Assembly: GCA_014898415.1 (NCBI GenBank)
Contig: RCTD01000009.1
Span: forward strand, 1,426,001-1,490,000
Source: Stromatinia cepivora
Taxonomy: Eukaryota > Ascomycota > Leotiomycetes > Helotiales > Sclerotiniaceae
Direction of reading: 5' to 3'
DNA length: 64,000 nt
Part shown: in pieces, positions 22,106 to 34,971 of the stretch
How the letters are laid out: the number at the start of each line of letters is the position of its first letter
How positions within the stretch are numbered: the first letter of the stretch is position 1
Translations under genes and position numbers: made by a program
The notes under the pieces: generated by a model
Seen by the model: only the letters and a program-made list of their open reading frames with translations
Databases searched by the model: none
Told to the model about the DNA's origin: nothing

Positions 22106-23343
22106 TCACTCCTTGTGTTCGCCTTCGACATCATCTTCTCCTTCTATCAAGACACGATGACCATCAACGTTCTTCGTCACTTCGGGAATCAAGCTCTCTA
22201 AGTATTCCTGGTCCCTATCTTATTGTAAGCGATCGCCACTGAAGCTCGTGAGTGATATTTACCTTCCAACTAAAGTGACGGTATTGTGTGCCTTTCCCCA
22301 TCTTGGATAACTTCCAACCTTGATACCCTTTGGTTCTACTTTGGCAGCTAGTTCTGTAAGATATGGTGCTACAGCACTCTCTGACATGGGAGTAGATATC
22401 ATAATTCTACAAATCCCCTTGCCTTCAGGATCTGTCAACCGAGGGAGTAAATATGGTTTTAACCCCTCCAATAACCTCTCGAACAGTCTCGGAACACCTG
22501 GTAAGATATGTATATTGCCATTGATACAAGCGACTGGAACCCAAAGATCTTCACATGGGAATATAACTTGCTTTGATAAATCTCGAGATTCATCTAATGG
22601 TAATTCAACCATTCGAAGTTTGGCTTTCTTTGCTGGGGAATCTTCATCCCAGTTGAAGTTTGGTTGAGATGGGTGGGGCTTGGATAACCTCTTCATTCTT
22701 TCATAAGCTTCCTGGTGCAGCTTCAACTTGAGTCCAAATGCTTTTCCAATGGATTGATAGGTAATGTCATCGTGCCTGGTTCCGTTAGTCGAGGTATATC
22801 TTGGATTTTGAAACCCACGTTGGACCAATTCCACCAGATGTGACTACAAAATCATAGTTGTTTGACATGCGTCTAACAGCTTCAATGATTTCATCTTCAT
22901 CGTCTGCAATAACCTCGACACGCTTTAGGTTCTATTCGAAAGTCAAAATCTCTTCCCTAAGCTTGCTTTGAATATCCTACTATTCCATGCTTGAAGCAGA
23001 ACTTTGCCAAAAATGCCGAATTTGTCTGCCATTGCCGTCAACATTTGATTTTCCTCCCGCATATATCGCACCTACATCGACAGTCTGTATAGAACCATAT
23101 ATTAGCCAGTGTCCTTTTAAAATCCCCAACCGCATACATTAACGAATAACAGACCTTTCCCCCAAGTACTTCATCACCAATTATCAAACATGCCGCCGTA
23201 TGAATTGTTCTCGAGTTACGCTCGTCCGCAGATGATGATGTCATGACTTTATTTGAAAACGTAGAAACGGCCGCAGATTTATGAGCGTAATTTGGCAAGG
23301 GACGAGAAAGATGTCTTGCTAATTGTGAGAAACGAGAGAACAT
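22106..23343 (-). CDS. MoCF-biosynthesis/FLAD1-type molybdopterin-binding-domain protein with 9-nt microexon
   Basis: Six exons: 23343-23155, 23084-23076, 23025-22981, 22931-22819, 22775-22263 and 22214-22106; 325 aa, in frame throughout. The MoCF core is clear: LIIGDEVLGGK, TVDTNSA, KRVEVIADDEDEI, VVTSGGIGPT, HDDITYQSIGKAFG, then the later family region with LPGVPRLFE. Exon 2 is only nine bases (ACTGTCGAT, Thr-Val-Asp) and supplies the conserved GGK-TVD-TNSA join; the introns either side are 70 and 50 nt. The first 33 residues are Ser/Arg-rich without acids, consistent with a mitochondrial presequence. Relatives include the N-terminal half of human FLAD1; the enzymatic role in fungi is unsettled. 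Divergent from the Sec14-like gene, sharing about 1 kb of promoter. Confidence 0.9.
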
Positions 23344-24357
23344 CGGTGGTAGGATTGAGAAGAGGAAGTCTTTTTTAATAGTAAATGGCGCAATGTACCA
23401 GTATTGAAGTGGGGTGAGGCTCTAGTGATTAATTGAATGGAGCTCAGAGAAGGGTTTGAGGTTACGTTTGGCGATGATTTGGCGGGGTTATTCGCGTGGG
23501 GACGCGAACGCATGGCATCATTGGCATGGCATGGCATGGCATGTTCAATGCTTTTTCCATTATCATATGTCAGTACCGGTATGGTATGTCAGCTAATTAG
23601 AAAATTATAAATACAAGAGATGGGACCCCCATGTTCGAATTGAATAATATTCTTTCATGAAGCTCTTTCATCTTTTCTTACATCTTACTCACCACGGATG
23701 AGAATGCTGATAAATCCAAATGTTGAGGCCTACTATAAGTACGGTATCAACTCTACTATCAGAAATGATACTCGAAAACATTCCCTGGCAATAGCTTCAA
23801 TTCAATGTTCATTGTCTATATATAATCACTTTCTCGGATACCAAATCTAATAAACAAAAGTTCAAGTTCTTTGAGAATCCGAAGATCCTCTGGCTAAGAC
23901 TTTTTTCCCTACTCTTCCCTCGGCGTTACCATCATACAACTGAGGACGGTTAGGACTAACACCGACCGACCTAACTCATTTTCGTTCGGATGCTCGGCTT
24001 GTTGTCCATTCCCTCTTTTCCCTTCTCTGATCGTTTTTTTCTTCTATGATGACATATCACATGGAAAGATAATGCCGAAAAATCCAGGAAATTCTCAATT
24101 TTTCTCCCTTTTCTAATTTACTCTATTAACCACATATTTTCATGTCGGTACGGTTCTTATTTAAGTGGAATATCCTTCCTTACTCAGTTCTTATACCTTG
24201 CATTAGTAATAGAAGTTGGTGACGAGGTTTCCCACGGACCCGCTGAAAAAGCCGAAGTCCAGACACTGAGCTGTCAAACAAAAGATACTATTTCTCTTCT
24301 ACCTTCACTTTATTGTTCTTTTCTTCTTCTTTTGGTTTTCTTGAATATCTCATAATC
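23344..24357. other. Divergent promoter region
   Basis: About 1 kb between the start codons of the MoCF gene (-) and the Sec14-like gene (+). No gene inside. It contains a short CATGG repeat (23526-23541) and a pyrimidine-rich leader just before the Sec14-like ATG. Confidence 0.6.
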
Positions 24358-26161
24358 ATGTCTTCAGGTCCTGCTCATAGAGTGCAATCAGCAGTAGTAG
24401 AGTATGGATATCCCCAAGGACATCTTGGTCATCTTACAACAGAGGAAGAAGCTGCTCTAAACAACTTCAAAGTCCTATGCACAGAGAAGGGTTTGTACAA
24501 GCCTGGAAATGGAATTGATGAACCAGCATCACACGAAGATGCTACACTTCTGTACGTTCCCGTTCCCTTTCCGTATTTTTTCATAGGCGCCTACTAATGA
24601 CTCATTAGACGATTTCTCCGGGCGCGCCGATTTATTGTAGTAGATGCTTTTGAACAATTTTCAGACACTGAGGAATGGCGGAAAGATAATGAGTTAGATC
24701 AATTGTACGAGACTATTGATTTAGAACAATATGAAGAGACGCGCAGACTTGTAAAGTCCCTTCTCTACATTCAATCGCATCCCTCCTAATCATTGAAATA
24801 CAGTACCCACAATGGACGGGGCGACGCGATCGACGAGGTATCCCTGTGTACGTTTTCGAAGTATCGTACTTGACCGGCAAACGAATGTCAGCATATGAGA
24901 AGTCCGCTGTTGATACACATACAAAATCCAAGCAAGATGGCAAGACCTCTGGGAAGTTATTACGGTTGTTTGCTTTATACGAGAATCTTACGCGATTTGT
25001 TATGCCATTATGCACAGTTCTCACGGACAGAGATAATCCTCGAACACCGATAACACAAAGTAATAACATTGTCGATATATCTGGAGTTGGGTTGAAACAA
25101 TTTTGGAATCTGAGAGGGCATATGCAAGATGCAAGTACCTTGGCTACAGCTCATTACCCAGAGACTCTGGATCGCATTTTTGTAAGTTATAAATTACTTG
25201 AAAGTTCTGTAAACTCACTAACTCTTACCATCAGATCATTGGTGCTCCCAGTTTCTTTCCAACTGTTTGGGGTTGGATTAAAAAATGGTTCGATCCGATA
25301 ACAACTTCCAAAATCTTTATTATCAGCCACAATGATGTAAAGTCAACTTTAGAATCTTTTATCGAGCCTAGAAACATCCCCAAGAAGTATGGGGGCGAAT
25401 TAGAATTTGAGTTTGGGGATATGCCTACCTTAGATCCAGCTCTAGAAGCAGTTACCACCTGGCATGGAGCTGGCTCTCCAGCATTTCCGGGCGGGCCCCT
25501 ATACTGGATAAATACAAAAGATCAGGAGTCCATTCAAGCAATCGCGGTTGGAAGTATTGAAAAGAAGCAGAGGAGAGAAGAAGTATGCACAGTCAAAAAG
25601 ACTATCAAAGACAACGACAACATGGGGACAATCGCCACAGATGCCACCGCAGAAACCGCATTACCCATTCGCCCAGAATTACTCGAAGTGCCCACCGCAG
25701 CTCCCTCAATCATGACCACAACGTCCGCAACCGATTCCCCTTTGAATGAGGAAAACCCCAAAGAAGAAACCGCAATGCAAAACGGTGAATTAGTCCCAAA
25801 CACAAGACCAGAATTAGAAACATTTCACACGGCTCAAGATGGATTAAAGAACTTATCGATAAACGATCCAGCAGAAGAAGTCCTTTCAAACGGAACAACA
25901 GAACCACAAAAACCAACCATGACAAACCAATTAGATCCAAACGTTAACCTGGATGGAGCAGCTGAATTATCAAAAGCCCCAACCCAACAGGAAAGTATAC
26001 ATGATGAGGTTCCGGAACTTCCTACGTCTCCAGTAGCTGCCTCGGTAGCGGGTGCCTCGGATACCTCGAGTATACCGACCGGAAGCGAGAAGGTGGAGGA
26101 GAGAAAGGAGAAGAGGAAGAGTTTATTGGGGGGTTTGAAGGGGAAGTTGACGGGTCATTGA
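24358..26161 (+). CDS. Sec14-like (CRAL-TRIO) phosphatidylinositol transfer protein
   Basis: Four exons: 24358-24551, 24609-24750, 24804-25181 and 25235-26161; 546 aa. The N-terminal CRAL-TRIO-N region ends in LRFLRARRF. The lipid-binding domain follows with RRGIPVYVFEV, IVDISGVGLKQFWNL, ATAHYPETLDRIFIIGAPSFF and NIPKKYGG, all typical of Sec14. After about residue 330 the protein becomes an acidic Thr/Glu/Pro-rich tail of about 200 residues ending in a basic, glycine-containing helix-like segment (KRKSLLGGLKGKLTGH) that could touch membrane. Family members exchange PI and PC between membranes and support Golgi secretion. An in-frame upstream ATG at 24313 is less likely because the family starts near MSSGPA. 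Confidence 0.94.
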
Positions 26162-26887
26162 GCTGAGCTGAAGTTCTGGTTTCTCTTTCTCTTTTTCTTT
26201 CTGGGATGGGAATGAGGTCGAATGAGATGGTAATGAGAGGGTAATGGAAGGATTTTGTAAATGCTGGGACGAGAATGGGAAAGGATGGGAAGGGAAGGGA
26301 AGGCATGGGGAATGATGAGTATATCCGAATGAAATGAGTGCTGAACGCTGAAGGTGAAAGTAGAAAGTAAATAGATATCTACACGTGGTCTGGAGTTGGG
26401 ATACAGATATTGATATTGATATTGATATTGGTTTGGATTGAATGGGTGTGTTGAAATAACAAGTTATTATATACGCATTTAGGATTAGAACATTGCATAC
26501 ACAGATCCAAGATTCAAGATTCAAAATTCAAAATTCATTGAAATAATCAATAAACTATCATGCGTCATATGGAATAGATTTAAACAACTTATTGCTGAAT
26601 TTATTTTTGCGGAGAGAGGAATATAGTGATGGATACCCCCCTTTATTTTCCCATCGCTTAACGCCCGCCTCCTTAAAGAACCCACTCCACAATTGTCATA
26701 AGCGTTATTTCGTAGTAGTGTCTTTCCTATGTGTGCCGGATACAGCTGAACCGTCACCCATTATAAGATCATAAATAAAATCATAATACCTCCCGACTTC
26801 CTTTCTTTTCCTTTCCTTTCCTTTTCCTTCCTTTTCCTTCCTTATTCCAGTCATACATGTTCCCTTACTTTGCCTTCCCTTCCTACA
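26162..26887. other. Convergent 3' intergenic
   Basis: No gene. It lies between the stop codons of the Sec14-like gene and PI31 and contains a GATATT microsatellite (26405-26430). Confidence 0.6.
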
Positions 26888-28088
26888 TTAGATAAAATCA
26901 CCACTTCCAAACCCACCAAATGGATTAGGCGGTCTTCCACCTCCTCCCCTTTGAGGTCCATCACCCGGTCCTAATGGATCATATCTTGCTCCAGGCGGAA
27001 CTTGCGGATTGAAACCCCCATTTCTACCAGCACCTCGTTGTCCTTGTCCTTGTCCGGCAAATAATGGATCGTCGAATGTAGGATGCATACCACCGAAACT
27101 ACCCAGGCCCCCAGCTCCTCTTCCGCCTGTAAACGAACCACGTAGGGGATCATTAGGGCCCAGACCTGGTGGATGTAAATCATCGTGGCCGATGTTGAAA
27201 GGAGAACCCGCTGGTTGAACCATACCGCGTAGAGGTCGGTTGAGATCTAGTTCGTCGTCAAAACCAGGAGGGGGGAAGTCGCCTGCTGGGATAGGACGGC
27301 GTGGTGGGTCAGCGAGGGGATCGTGGAAGGGGTATGGACGGGCTGGAGCGGGAAGATTTGGGTCGGCGAGAGGATCTCGAGGAGGATTTCGTCGAGCATG
27401 TTGTTCTTCTCTTTCATCGTGGACGCGAGACACTTCTGATTCGCCTTGATTTCGAGACTCCTCATAACCTTCTTTTTGCAGAGAAGGGAGGAGTTTCTGG
27501 ATAATGTTTATCTTGAATAAGAAGGTGAGGTCCGCGATTCTCGAAGGAGAGATAAAGATTTCTTTGAGCTTTGATTCGAGATTTGAGCGGTCTTCTTCAT
27601 CATTTGAAAAGGGTATTCTAAGTGGAAGAGCACCGGAAGAGATGTAATCTTTGGCTGTGATGTCGAAACGTGTTATTCTTTCATCGCCGAGTCCTATTCC
27701 TCTAATTTCTGCCCTGCCGCCTAGTCGATCGACTTTCACGACGTATTGCATAGAAGATTGTGAGTGTGCGTAGAGGAAAGAATGAGATCCGAAAGAGGAA
27801 TTCCATTTCGTTGATAAACGTGGAGCAAGTTGTGCGCATTCTGCTTCTGATTGTTTGTTAATAATGCATGCTTTAGATGGGAACCTGATACTGAAACTTA
27901 CCATTATTTTGTCCCTCTCCGAATCCGAGAAGTCGGAATCCAACTGCGATCATGCAGGCATGGGAGAAAAGTGCTATGGCTTCATAAGAACTGCTTATAT
28001 CGGAATTGGTATCATTTTTTTGATGAGTAGGTAGGGCTTCTGCCATATGGTGTAGGATAGAATCTGAACTGAGTGGATTGTTGGTCAT
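26888..28088 (-). CDS. Proteasome inhibitor PI31 homologue
   Basis: Two exons, 28088-27902 and 27846-26888, 381 aa. The intron is 55 nt with an ATTAAC branch word; an earlier AG would leave only 31 nt and was rejected. The N-terminal FP domain (about residues 1-170) matches PI31, including YEAIALFSHACMIAVGFRLLGFGE and QYVVKVDRL. The C-terminal half is Pro/Gly-rich with five DPL motifs and ends GGFGSGDFI, as in fungal PI31. Homologues bind the 20S proteasome and affect its assembly and activity. An upstream in-frame ATG at 28163 would add 25 residues; the downstream start fits the family better. Divergent from YVC1. Confidence 0.92.
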
Positions 28089-28652
28089 TTTGGCGGATGA
28101 AGTGATGGATTTATGATGTGAGCTTTTGCAGCGACAGGTAGAATGAGGAATTATGCTTTCCAAACTTTGAAGACTTGGGTTTTGTAGCTAGTTTGATAGA
28201 TTCGGTGTCTGGGGAGAGTTATATGTCGAGAATGTGATAATATCAAGCTTCGATGAAGTACAAACAAATTTATTTCATACAGAAAGCAAACGGAATGCGG
28301 GGTGGATGGCGAAGTCAAGCTACTGCCTGAAGCCCGTGTTATATCCTTGTCAAGTTTAGTGAGGTTTAGTGGCGGTATACCCCGGTAGTCGTGTCCACTT
28401 TTGCGATAGCTCAGGGTAGAAAATTAGAAATATCCCTGTAGCTCTGTTTACACCGCGCTGGGTCTAGAACGTGTAAAACTTCAACAACGCCAGTAATATC
28501 TTCGTACAACTTTATTCAATGACTTTTAATTATATTGAATAACCTCAATATTATATTTCAATCAAAATATTTCTGCATTTATTGCTAGTAGGGCTTCTTG
28601 TTGAGCTCTGAGCTCATTCCTTACACATTTCATTTCTGCAAGGCACTGCACT
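28089..28652. other. Divergent promoter of PI31 and YVC1
   Basis: About 560 bp with no open gene; AT-rich near 28500-28580. Confidence 0.6.
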
Positions 28653-31150
28653 ATGGATGCAACTGAGTCGCTATTTGAGGGGCAGAAATTGGTGAAACTA
28701 CCAGCGATTGCTCATGATGATCCTTTTGTTAAAGTGGTGAAGACTTTATCGATGTATGTGTGCTGAAAGACTGGTATACTATGACCTTCATCTAATCTGC
28801 AATGTTAGATACTTCGTCGATGAAATTGTCCTCCCTTCAACCTTCGAACAATTACGGACTACATCTGCGGGAAACCAAATCCGAATACTTGTTGAACATC
28901 TTGTCGAAAATGTTACCAATCCTGCCATTATAAATGCAATCTTGTCAGTACCATATGAAATACGACTGTATCCAGTAACTGAGACTATCCTAGAACACTA
29001 AAATGGCACTTCTCTACCCTCGATGTAGATGATCGCGGAATCAATGAGACTCGAGCAAGCGCATGTGAAATAGTGGCATGGAGATTTTTGAGTCGTATAT
29101 CAGAACGAGATGCTGTCGATTTTTGCCTATACGAACTACCCCTACCTACCCTTCAACGATCAACAGATGGTGCAGCGGAAGAAGCAGAGGGAAGTCAACC
29201 TACAGAACATTCGACTCTATTGCCACAATTCAGAGAACGAGATACACCTCCTGGTACTCGACCACCTAGCCAGAACAAAAAGAATGAACTTTTGCGGTCA
29301 ATATCACACATGGGATCGTTCTTTACTCATGATGATATGGATGATGATGAGGATGATCCAACATCTTCTTTTACTGGACTAAATGGTCTCGAAATTGCAG
29401 CAGTAGCTGATTGCAAGAAATTTCTTAGTCAAAGAATTGTACAAAAGATTATAACGGGTATTTGGAAAGGAGATATTACATTTTGGGAGAGCTTGAGTGA
29501 GCATACACAAAAGAAAGCAAAATTCTACAACAGAAAGAAGTCCGATCCATTTTCGAGATTGCGGGTGCCGAGATACATCAAGGCATTTGAAGTTTTATTC
29601 TTTGCCTCTTTCTTATTTTTGTACTATGCAGTTCTTGTTGAACGAAATCCGTGAGTGCTAGAGTCCTATCAGTCCCCTCGATATCTAACATCATTTCAGA
29701 TATCACATAACTCCCCTTGAGATTGTCCTATACGTATGGTTTGCTGCTTTTGCTTATGATGAACTTGGAGAGTTCATAGATGCAGGCTCAATATTTTATG
29801 CTGTTGATATATGGAATAGTTGTGATTTGATTATTATCTTAATAGGAGCTGCATTCCTACTCACTCGTTTGTCTCCCTCACTGAGGCGTTAAAACAATAT
29901 CTGACATTGGTTAGGTGTAATTGGCTTAACGAGGGATAGCGGCAGAATAATTGACATGGCTTTTGATATACTTTCATTAGAAGCATTATTTATGGTTCCT
30001 AGGTTGGTTATCTTTACATACCGTTAATGAAACAAAACTAACTTTTCTCAGAATCTGCTCTCTCCTAAGTCTCCATCCATACTTCGGAACTCTCATCCCC
30101 TGTCTAAAGGAAATGGCCAAAGACTTCGTCAAATTCATGGTCATAGTTGTAATACTCTACCTTGGTTTCCTCACGACCTTCACCCTTCTAGCCCGCGATT
30201 CGTTCACCCTCAGCGAAATGTCCTGGGTTCTCATCAAGGTATTCTTCGGTTCCTCATATCTCGGTTTCGACATCATGAATCAAATCTCTCCTCAACTCGG
30301 TCCTCCACTCATGCTTATCTTCGTCTGCATGACTAATATCCTTCTCATCACATCCTTGATCAGTATCCTAAGTGATAGTTTCTCAAAAGTTATAAGTCAT
30401 GCTAGAGAAGAATATCTATTTGTGTATTCGGTTTATGTCCTCGAAGCATCAACATCAAATCGACTCACACACTTTTATCCCCCACTAAATCTCATTCCTC
30501 TCATCCTCATCAGACCTCTTAGACTTTTCATGAGTTCTTCTACGTTACGCCGAACTCGTATAGGATTACTAAAAGTAACACATGCGCCGATTGTATTGGC
30601 GATTAATATTTTCGAAGGCGTTTATGAACATATTCAAGACCCATCTTCATTCCCGCATACACCAATTGCTACAGGACCAGTTACACCTGCTAATAGCGGG
30701 CTCGATAGTAATAGAGGCGGTATCGGAGCTGGTGCAGGAGAACCAGCATACAAAGGGAAAGCAAAGAAAAAGTTCCTCACAAGTCGCACGGGTACAAATC
30801 AATCTTTACATTTTCTGGATGGACCAAATATTAGAGATGGAGAAGCGAGTCCGTTGGTTACTGGAAAGTGGGAGGGGAATGTTAGAGGGGGGAAAGAGGG
30901 TTGTTCGGAGTCTAGTATTGTTAATGGAAAGGGGAAGGTTAATAAACGCATAGTATTTTCTGCGGAGGATAGTGGGTTGGGAGGGGAGGATAGGAAGAAT
31001 GATGAAGATGAGGGAATAGAGGAAGAAAGGGAAAGGAAAAGCGAGAGAGAGAGAAGATTGGAAAGTAAAGTCGATGAGTTGGGTAAGAGGATAGAGGAGT
31101 TAACGAGTTTGTTCATGGCGGATAAGGGGTTGGGTGGGGAGGAGATGTAG
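28653..31150 (+). CDS. YVC1: Vacuolar TRP-type calcium channel Yvc1
   Basis: Six exons: 28653-28753, 28809-28943, 28994-29650, 29700-29866, 29915-30002 and 30052-31150; 748 aa. A soluble N-terminal half with an acidic MDDDEDD patch is followed by a block of membrane segments starting at AFEVLFFASFLFLYYAV, then LIIILIGAAFLLT, FVKFMVIVVILYLGFLTTF, a pore-region stretch (SWVLIKVFFGSSYLGFD) and a last helix (MLIFVCMTNILLITSLISILSDSF). The cytosolic tail ends with a charged coiled coil (ERERKSERERRLESKVDELGK). This is the architecture of yeast Yvc1, which releases calcium from the vacuole in response to osmotic and mechanical stress. All exon joins keep frame and family sequence. Confidence 0.93.
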
Positions 31151-31819
31151 GATTGATGTTTTGAGGGAAGTTGGTCAAACCTGTACAAATTCGAGGAGAC
31201 GGGCAGAGGTTGTATAAATGGAGAAAAGAATTAGGTGTACATACCAAAAGCAAGGCGGATGAGCGGGTCAGATAATGAATAGGAAGGAGTATAAAATACA
31301 TAATATGAATATGAATGTACCACTACAAATACAAGTATGTATGGCATTACACCCACATATACAGTCATTCCCAAACTCATCTCATACCAGAGATTCGGAA
31401 CTACACATCCACCTCCAAAATTCTAATTCATCCCATAATATATGTATGTGTATATTGTAAGATTACAATGATTCCGAACCATACGTGCATGCATGATATG
31501 ATACATATGACTATGAGGTGAAATGTAATGTAATTTGGTATAATGGCTATGTGGCTAATCGAAAGTAAATGTAGATATCTAATATTCTTTTCTTCTGCTG
31601 CATCTCTTCTTTCCTTTGTGGTATCTAATTCTCATCATCTTCTCATCCATTCTTCCGCCGAAATTTAGCCCACCGCTCATTCTATCCGTAGGAGCCCAGT
31701 AAAGCACCCAGCAAACCATGCATGCTCGATCTCAACTCCACAGTAATCAGCAACTCAAGCATCTTCCCATGGCTTTCCCCTCCATTCTCCCCTTCCCCAA
31801 CCCCCTGCAAACCCCACGA
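31151..31819. other. Convergent 3' intergenic
   Basis: No gene seen between the stops of YVC1 and the FAD monooxygenase. Short open frames here are low-complexity. Confidence 0.6.
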
Positions 31820-33327
31820 TCACAAAATCCCCACCAACACCCCCACCAGCCTCAAAACCCAAGGCAACGCCGCGCCCAACCCCCTTAAATTCCACATCCC
31901 AAACGCATTCGTCTTACACTGTCCCGACTTCCCCCACTTTAGTACCCTCTTTTCCCATTCCTCCAACCCCATCTCCCCCCTAAAAACCTTCTCCAACAAA
32001 AGCGCCTGCATCGCACTCTGCGTCGTACTCAACGCCATATGCGGTCTCATAAGATTAAGCGCCTCACCGGTGATCAACACTCTATTATCGAATCCGGGGA
32101 TGAGGGCACGAGGGAGTGTGGAATCATTAATGGCTGTTATGAATGGAGAAGGGGTTTTGGAAATTACTTCTGCGAAAGGGGGAGTCATGACGGATTGGGA
32201 GAGGGAAAGGTACGAGGACCAGGCGGAGGGGTTCATCAGGCCGGCGGGGAGAGTGGTGCGGTGGTGAACACCCGTTGTGTCGGTCATTAGGTCTTTGAAG
32301 GAGGGGGAGGAGGAGGAGACGGGGTGATACCATACCCAGTTGTAGCGGCGGTCGCCGTGGGCTAAGGAGCCGGTTGAGCTGGGGATTATGTATCTATATT
32401 TTATTAGCTTGGTTTTTGACACAAGGAAAAAATTGTGAGAATTGACTTACAAAAGAATATATCCGCCCTCATAAGAAAAATACGTTAAATTCGGATCGAA
32501 AATCTTCTTCGTTTCTCCCGAAACCTCGGATTCGGGAACGGTGCCCCGGAATGCTACATAGCCTGCATATTCTCTCTTAACATCCGGGAAGAATTTTGCG
32601 CGGAGAGTGGAATTGGCACCGTCGGCTAGTATTACCATGTCGGCTTTGAGTTTGGATTCTTTGTTGGAGTCTTTGAGGTTTTGATAGGTGATTTCTATGC
32701 CATCTTCGAGTTTCTCAAGAGAAGTAACGCTCATTCCTGTTAGGAATTCTCGTTTTCCTTTTCCTTTTGCTTCATCCTCCTCTCCTATTCCCTGCACCTC
32801 CCCATCACAAAACTCACTACTCAACCCATCAAAATTCCTCCTCAACCGATGATAAATAACACTCCAACTAGTCATCTTCAGGGGTTTATCCATCTTCCTC
32901 TTCACATTCGCATCCTTATCTAGGAATTGAACACCGGGGGAATGAATAGACCATGCTTCATCAACGCGATCGTGGTGTTTCATGAAGTCTTCGAATTCGG
33001 GCCAGGTGGTTATGCCGGCCGCGAGATCGGGCCGGATGTCCGAGGTGTTGCGTTCGAGGATTGTTATTTGGTGGGGGGTGGGGAGGTGGGAGAGCATCAC
33101 GCCGTGCATTAGGCCGGTGTTGGATCCGCCTATCTTTTTTGGGAGGGAAAGTTAGTTTGGGGTATGGGGTATGGGGTATGGGGTTAGGGTGGAGGTGGAG
33201 ATGGGAGGATTGATGGCGGGGATGGAGATGGAGATGGAGATGGATTGGTGGGGCGGAGAGGTGGAGTGTGGGGATGAACGGAAGGATAACTTACAATGAC
33301 GATATTCATGGGTTTAGAAAAATCCAT
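31820..33327 (-). CDS. FAD-dependent monooxygenase (aromatic hydroxylase-like)
   Basis: Three exons: 33327-33295 (33 nt), 33133-32451 and 32393-31820; 429 aa. The Rossmann start MNIVIIGGSNTGL spans intron 1 (161 nt, longer than usual, with GGTATGGG and GGAGAT repeats). The second family motif appears as MVILADGANSTLR (DG motif), followed by a third FAD region in RVLITGEALNLMRPHMALSTTQSAM, where the usual GDAAH.. is changed to GEALN.. . Related enzymes hydroxylate aromatic acids or dihydroxypyridines using NAD(P)H; the substrate cannot be inferred. Its location beside an AT-rich decayed block and other accessory genes suggests a specialised or catabolic role. Confidence 0.87.
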
Positions 33328-33834
33328 CTTGATGGTGTTTGAAGTGATACCAAACAGAAGAAAAGATAGATTCGAAGCTGGGCCCAACAATATATCTAAT
33401 TCTCAAGGTCCTTAAGAGTCGAAGTTCCTCAATGAAGACTGCCCTTTCTTTCCTTTCCTACAAATGTACCACGATGAGGACCTGATAATTTGCAACAACT
33501 CTCCTTTAAATATCTCTCAAATCCTTATGAGAACACCCAGATTTTTTTTCTCTCAGAAAAAAGGTTACTCAACGAAGGAATTCTGATGTGAGATTACTCC
33601 AGCGAAAAGTGGGTCGATGCAAAACCCTCTCACGCAATAATGCGGCACTGCTACGGCAGTGTTTAAACTCATTCGATACAGCATTGATTCGATATGACAT
33701 TGGATGATTGGATTGGGCACGGCATATGGTGATACTATATGATTACCCGGAGAATATATCGTACCGTATAAACTGACCAAACTCGGTGTGAGTCTAATCT
33801 AATTGATTGAAAGCCGAATAGTATATATGATTAG

Positions 33835-34470
33835 CAGGATCAACAAAATAAATAATTTTAAATGGTTTTTTTGTATACTTTTATTTTATATTTATTTATA
33901 TTTCCGAAATTCGAATAGAAACGAGAAAGTTTAAAATTAAATATAAGTAGATTTAAATCGAGTTTAATTAATTTATATAATTTAGTCTTAGTATTTCATA
34001 AATCAAATTATACTAAATGTGAGAATCACAGCAAAGAATCGATTAATTTCGAATAACAATAGGTTTAGAATCAAGACTTTTCATTACTTTTTCTAAATGA
34101 TATCGAAGAATTCCCCTCTATATAGGTGAAAACTCTTCAAACTAGCGTACAATTCGGCCCGCTTTCGGTTAGCCTTAGTTTCGTAGTTGAGGTTCGTAAC
34201 ACTAAACGAGGATTTTTAATTTAAACTCGAAGTAGATCACTTTTTAATAGAGCGAAATTAATTAAAGATAAAAATATCAAATGGATATTATTGAAGAATC
34301 TAATCAAAAAACGAATAAAGTAACTCGGGGATTTCTCGTTCTCTAATTATATTATATAAATTTAATTATTTTAATATATACTTTCTTCAATATGGAATAA
34401 GATTGTGAGCGTATGATTGGATGGACTATAAATGTGGATTAATAAGTTAGAAATATTCAATTCACTTTAT
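33835..34470. repeat. AT-rich island, probable degraded repeat
   Basis: Very AT-rich over about 600 bp with no reading frame; around 34130-34210 there is an island of normal composition (GGCCCGCTTTCGG). The contrast with neighbouring genes is typical of transposon remnants hit by repeat-induced C-to-T mutation. No terminal repeats found by eye. Confidence 0.5.
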
Positions 34471-34930
34471 TGATTCTCTTACCCGGAAATAGGAAATAGC
34501 AAATAAGCTTATTCCAGAATAGGGAAAGTGTATTGAAGTAACTGAGGTTATACGGTATAAGCTTTATTTTTCTAATCCCTGTTTAACGTAACCCAGTTTA
34601 TCAGAACTACCTATACGGTATGATATTCTTTCACCTAGGAGGTATGGGGCATGAGACGGGAGGACATATGTGATGGTACGTCGTATTGCTGGGGTTAAGG
34701 GATGAAATGAAAGGTATGGATGGATTAGGTAGGAATGAAAATCTTATTAGATATTTTCTATTGGGCTTACTTTTTGCTGGATATTCTTAATGGTTAAAAT
34801 TGTGTGCTCATGTGGTAGGTAGCTATCAAACTAAAAGCGTCGGTATCACAACATAAATTATAATGGATGATAGTAATGCGGGGGGAAATTCCTTAATCCT
34901 CAATGGTCAATCTTACGATTTTGTACGGAG

Positions 34931-34971
34931 TATAGGTAGGTTGGTAGGTAGGTAGGTAGGTAGGTAGGTAA
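34931..34971. repeat. GGTA microsatellite
   Basis: Nine to ten copies of TAGG with one TTGG interruption. Confidence 0.9.

Noticed and set aside
27871..27901. A 31-nt intron in PI31 using the first AG
   Set aside because: Too short for a fungal intron; a 55-nt intron with an ATTAAC branch word and CAG acceptor keeps frame and the family sequence.
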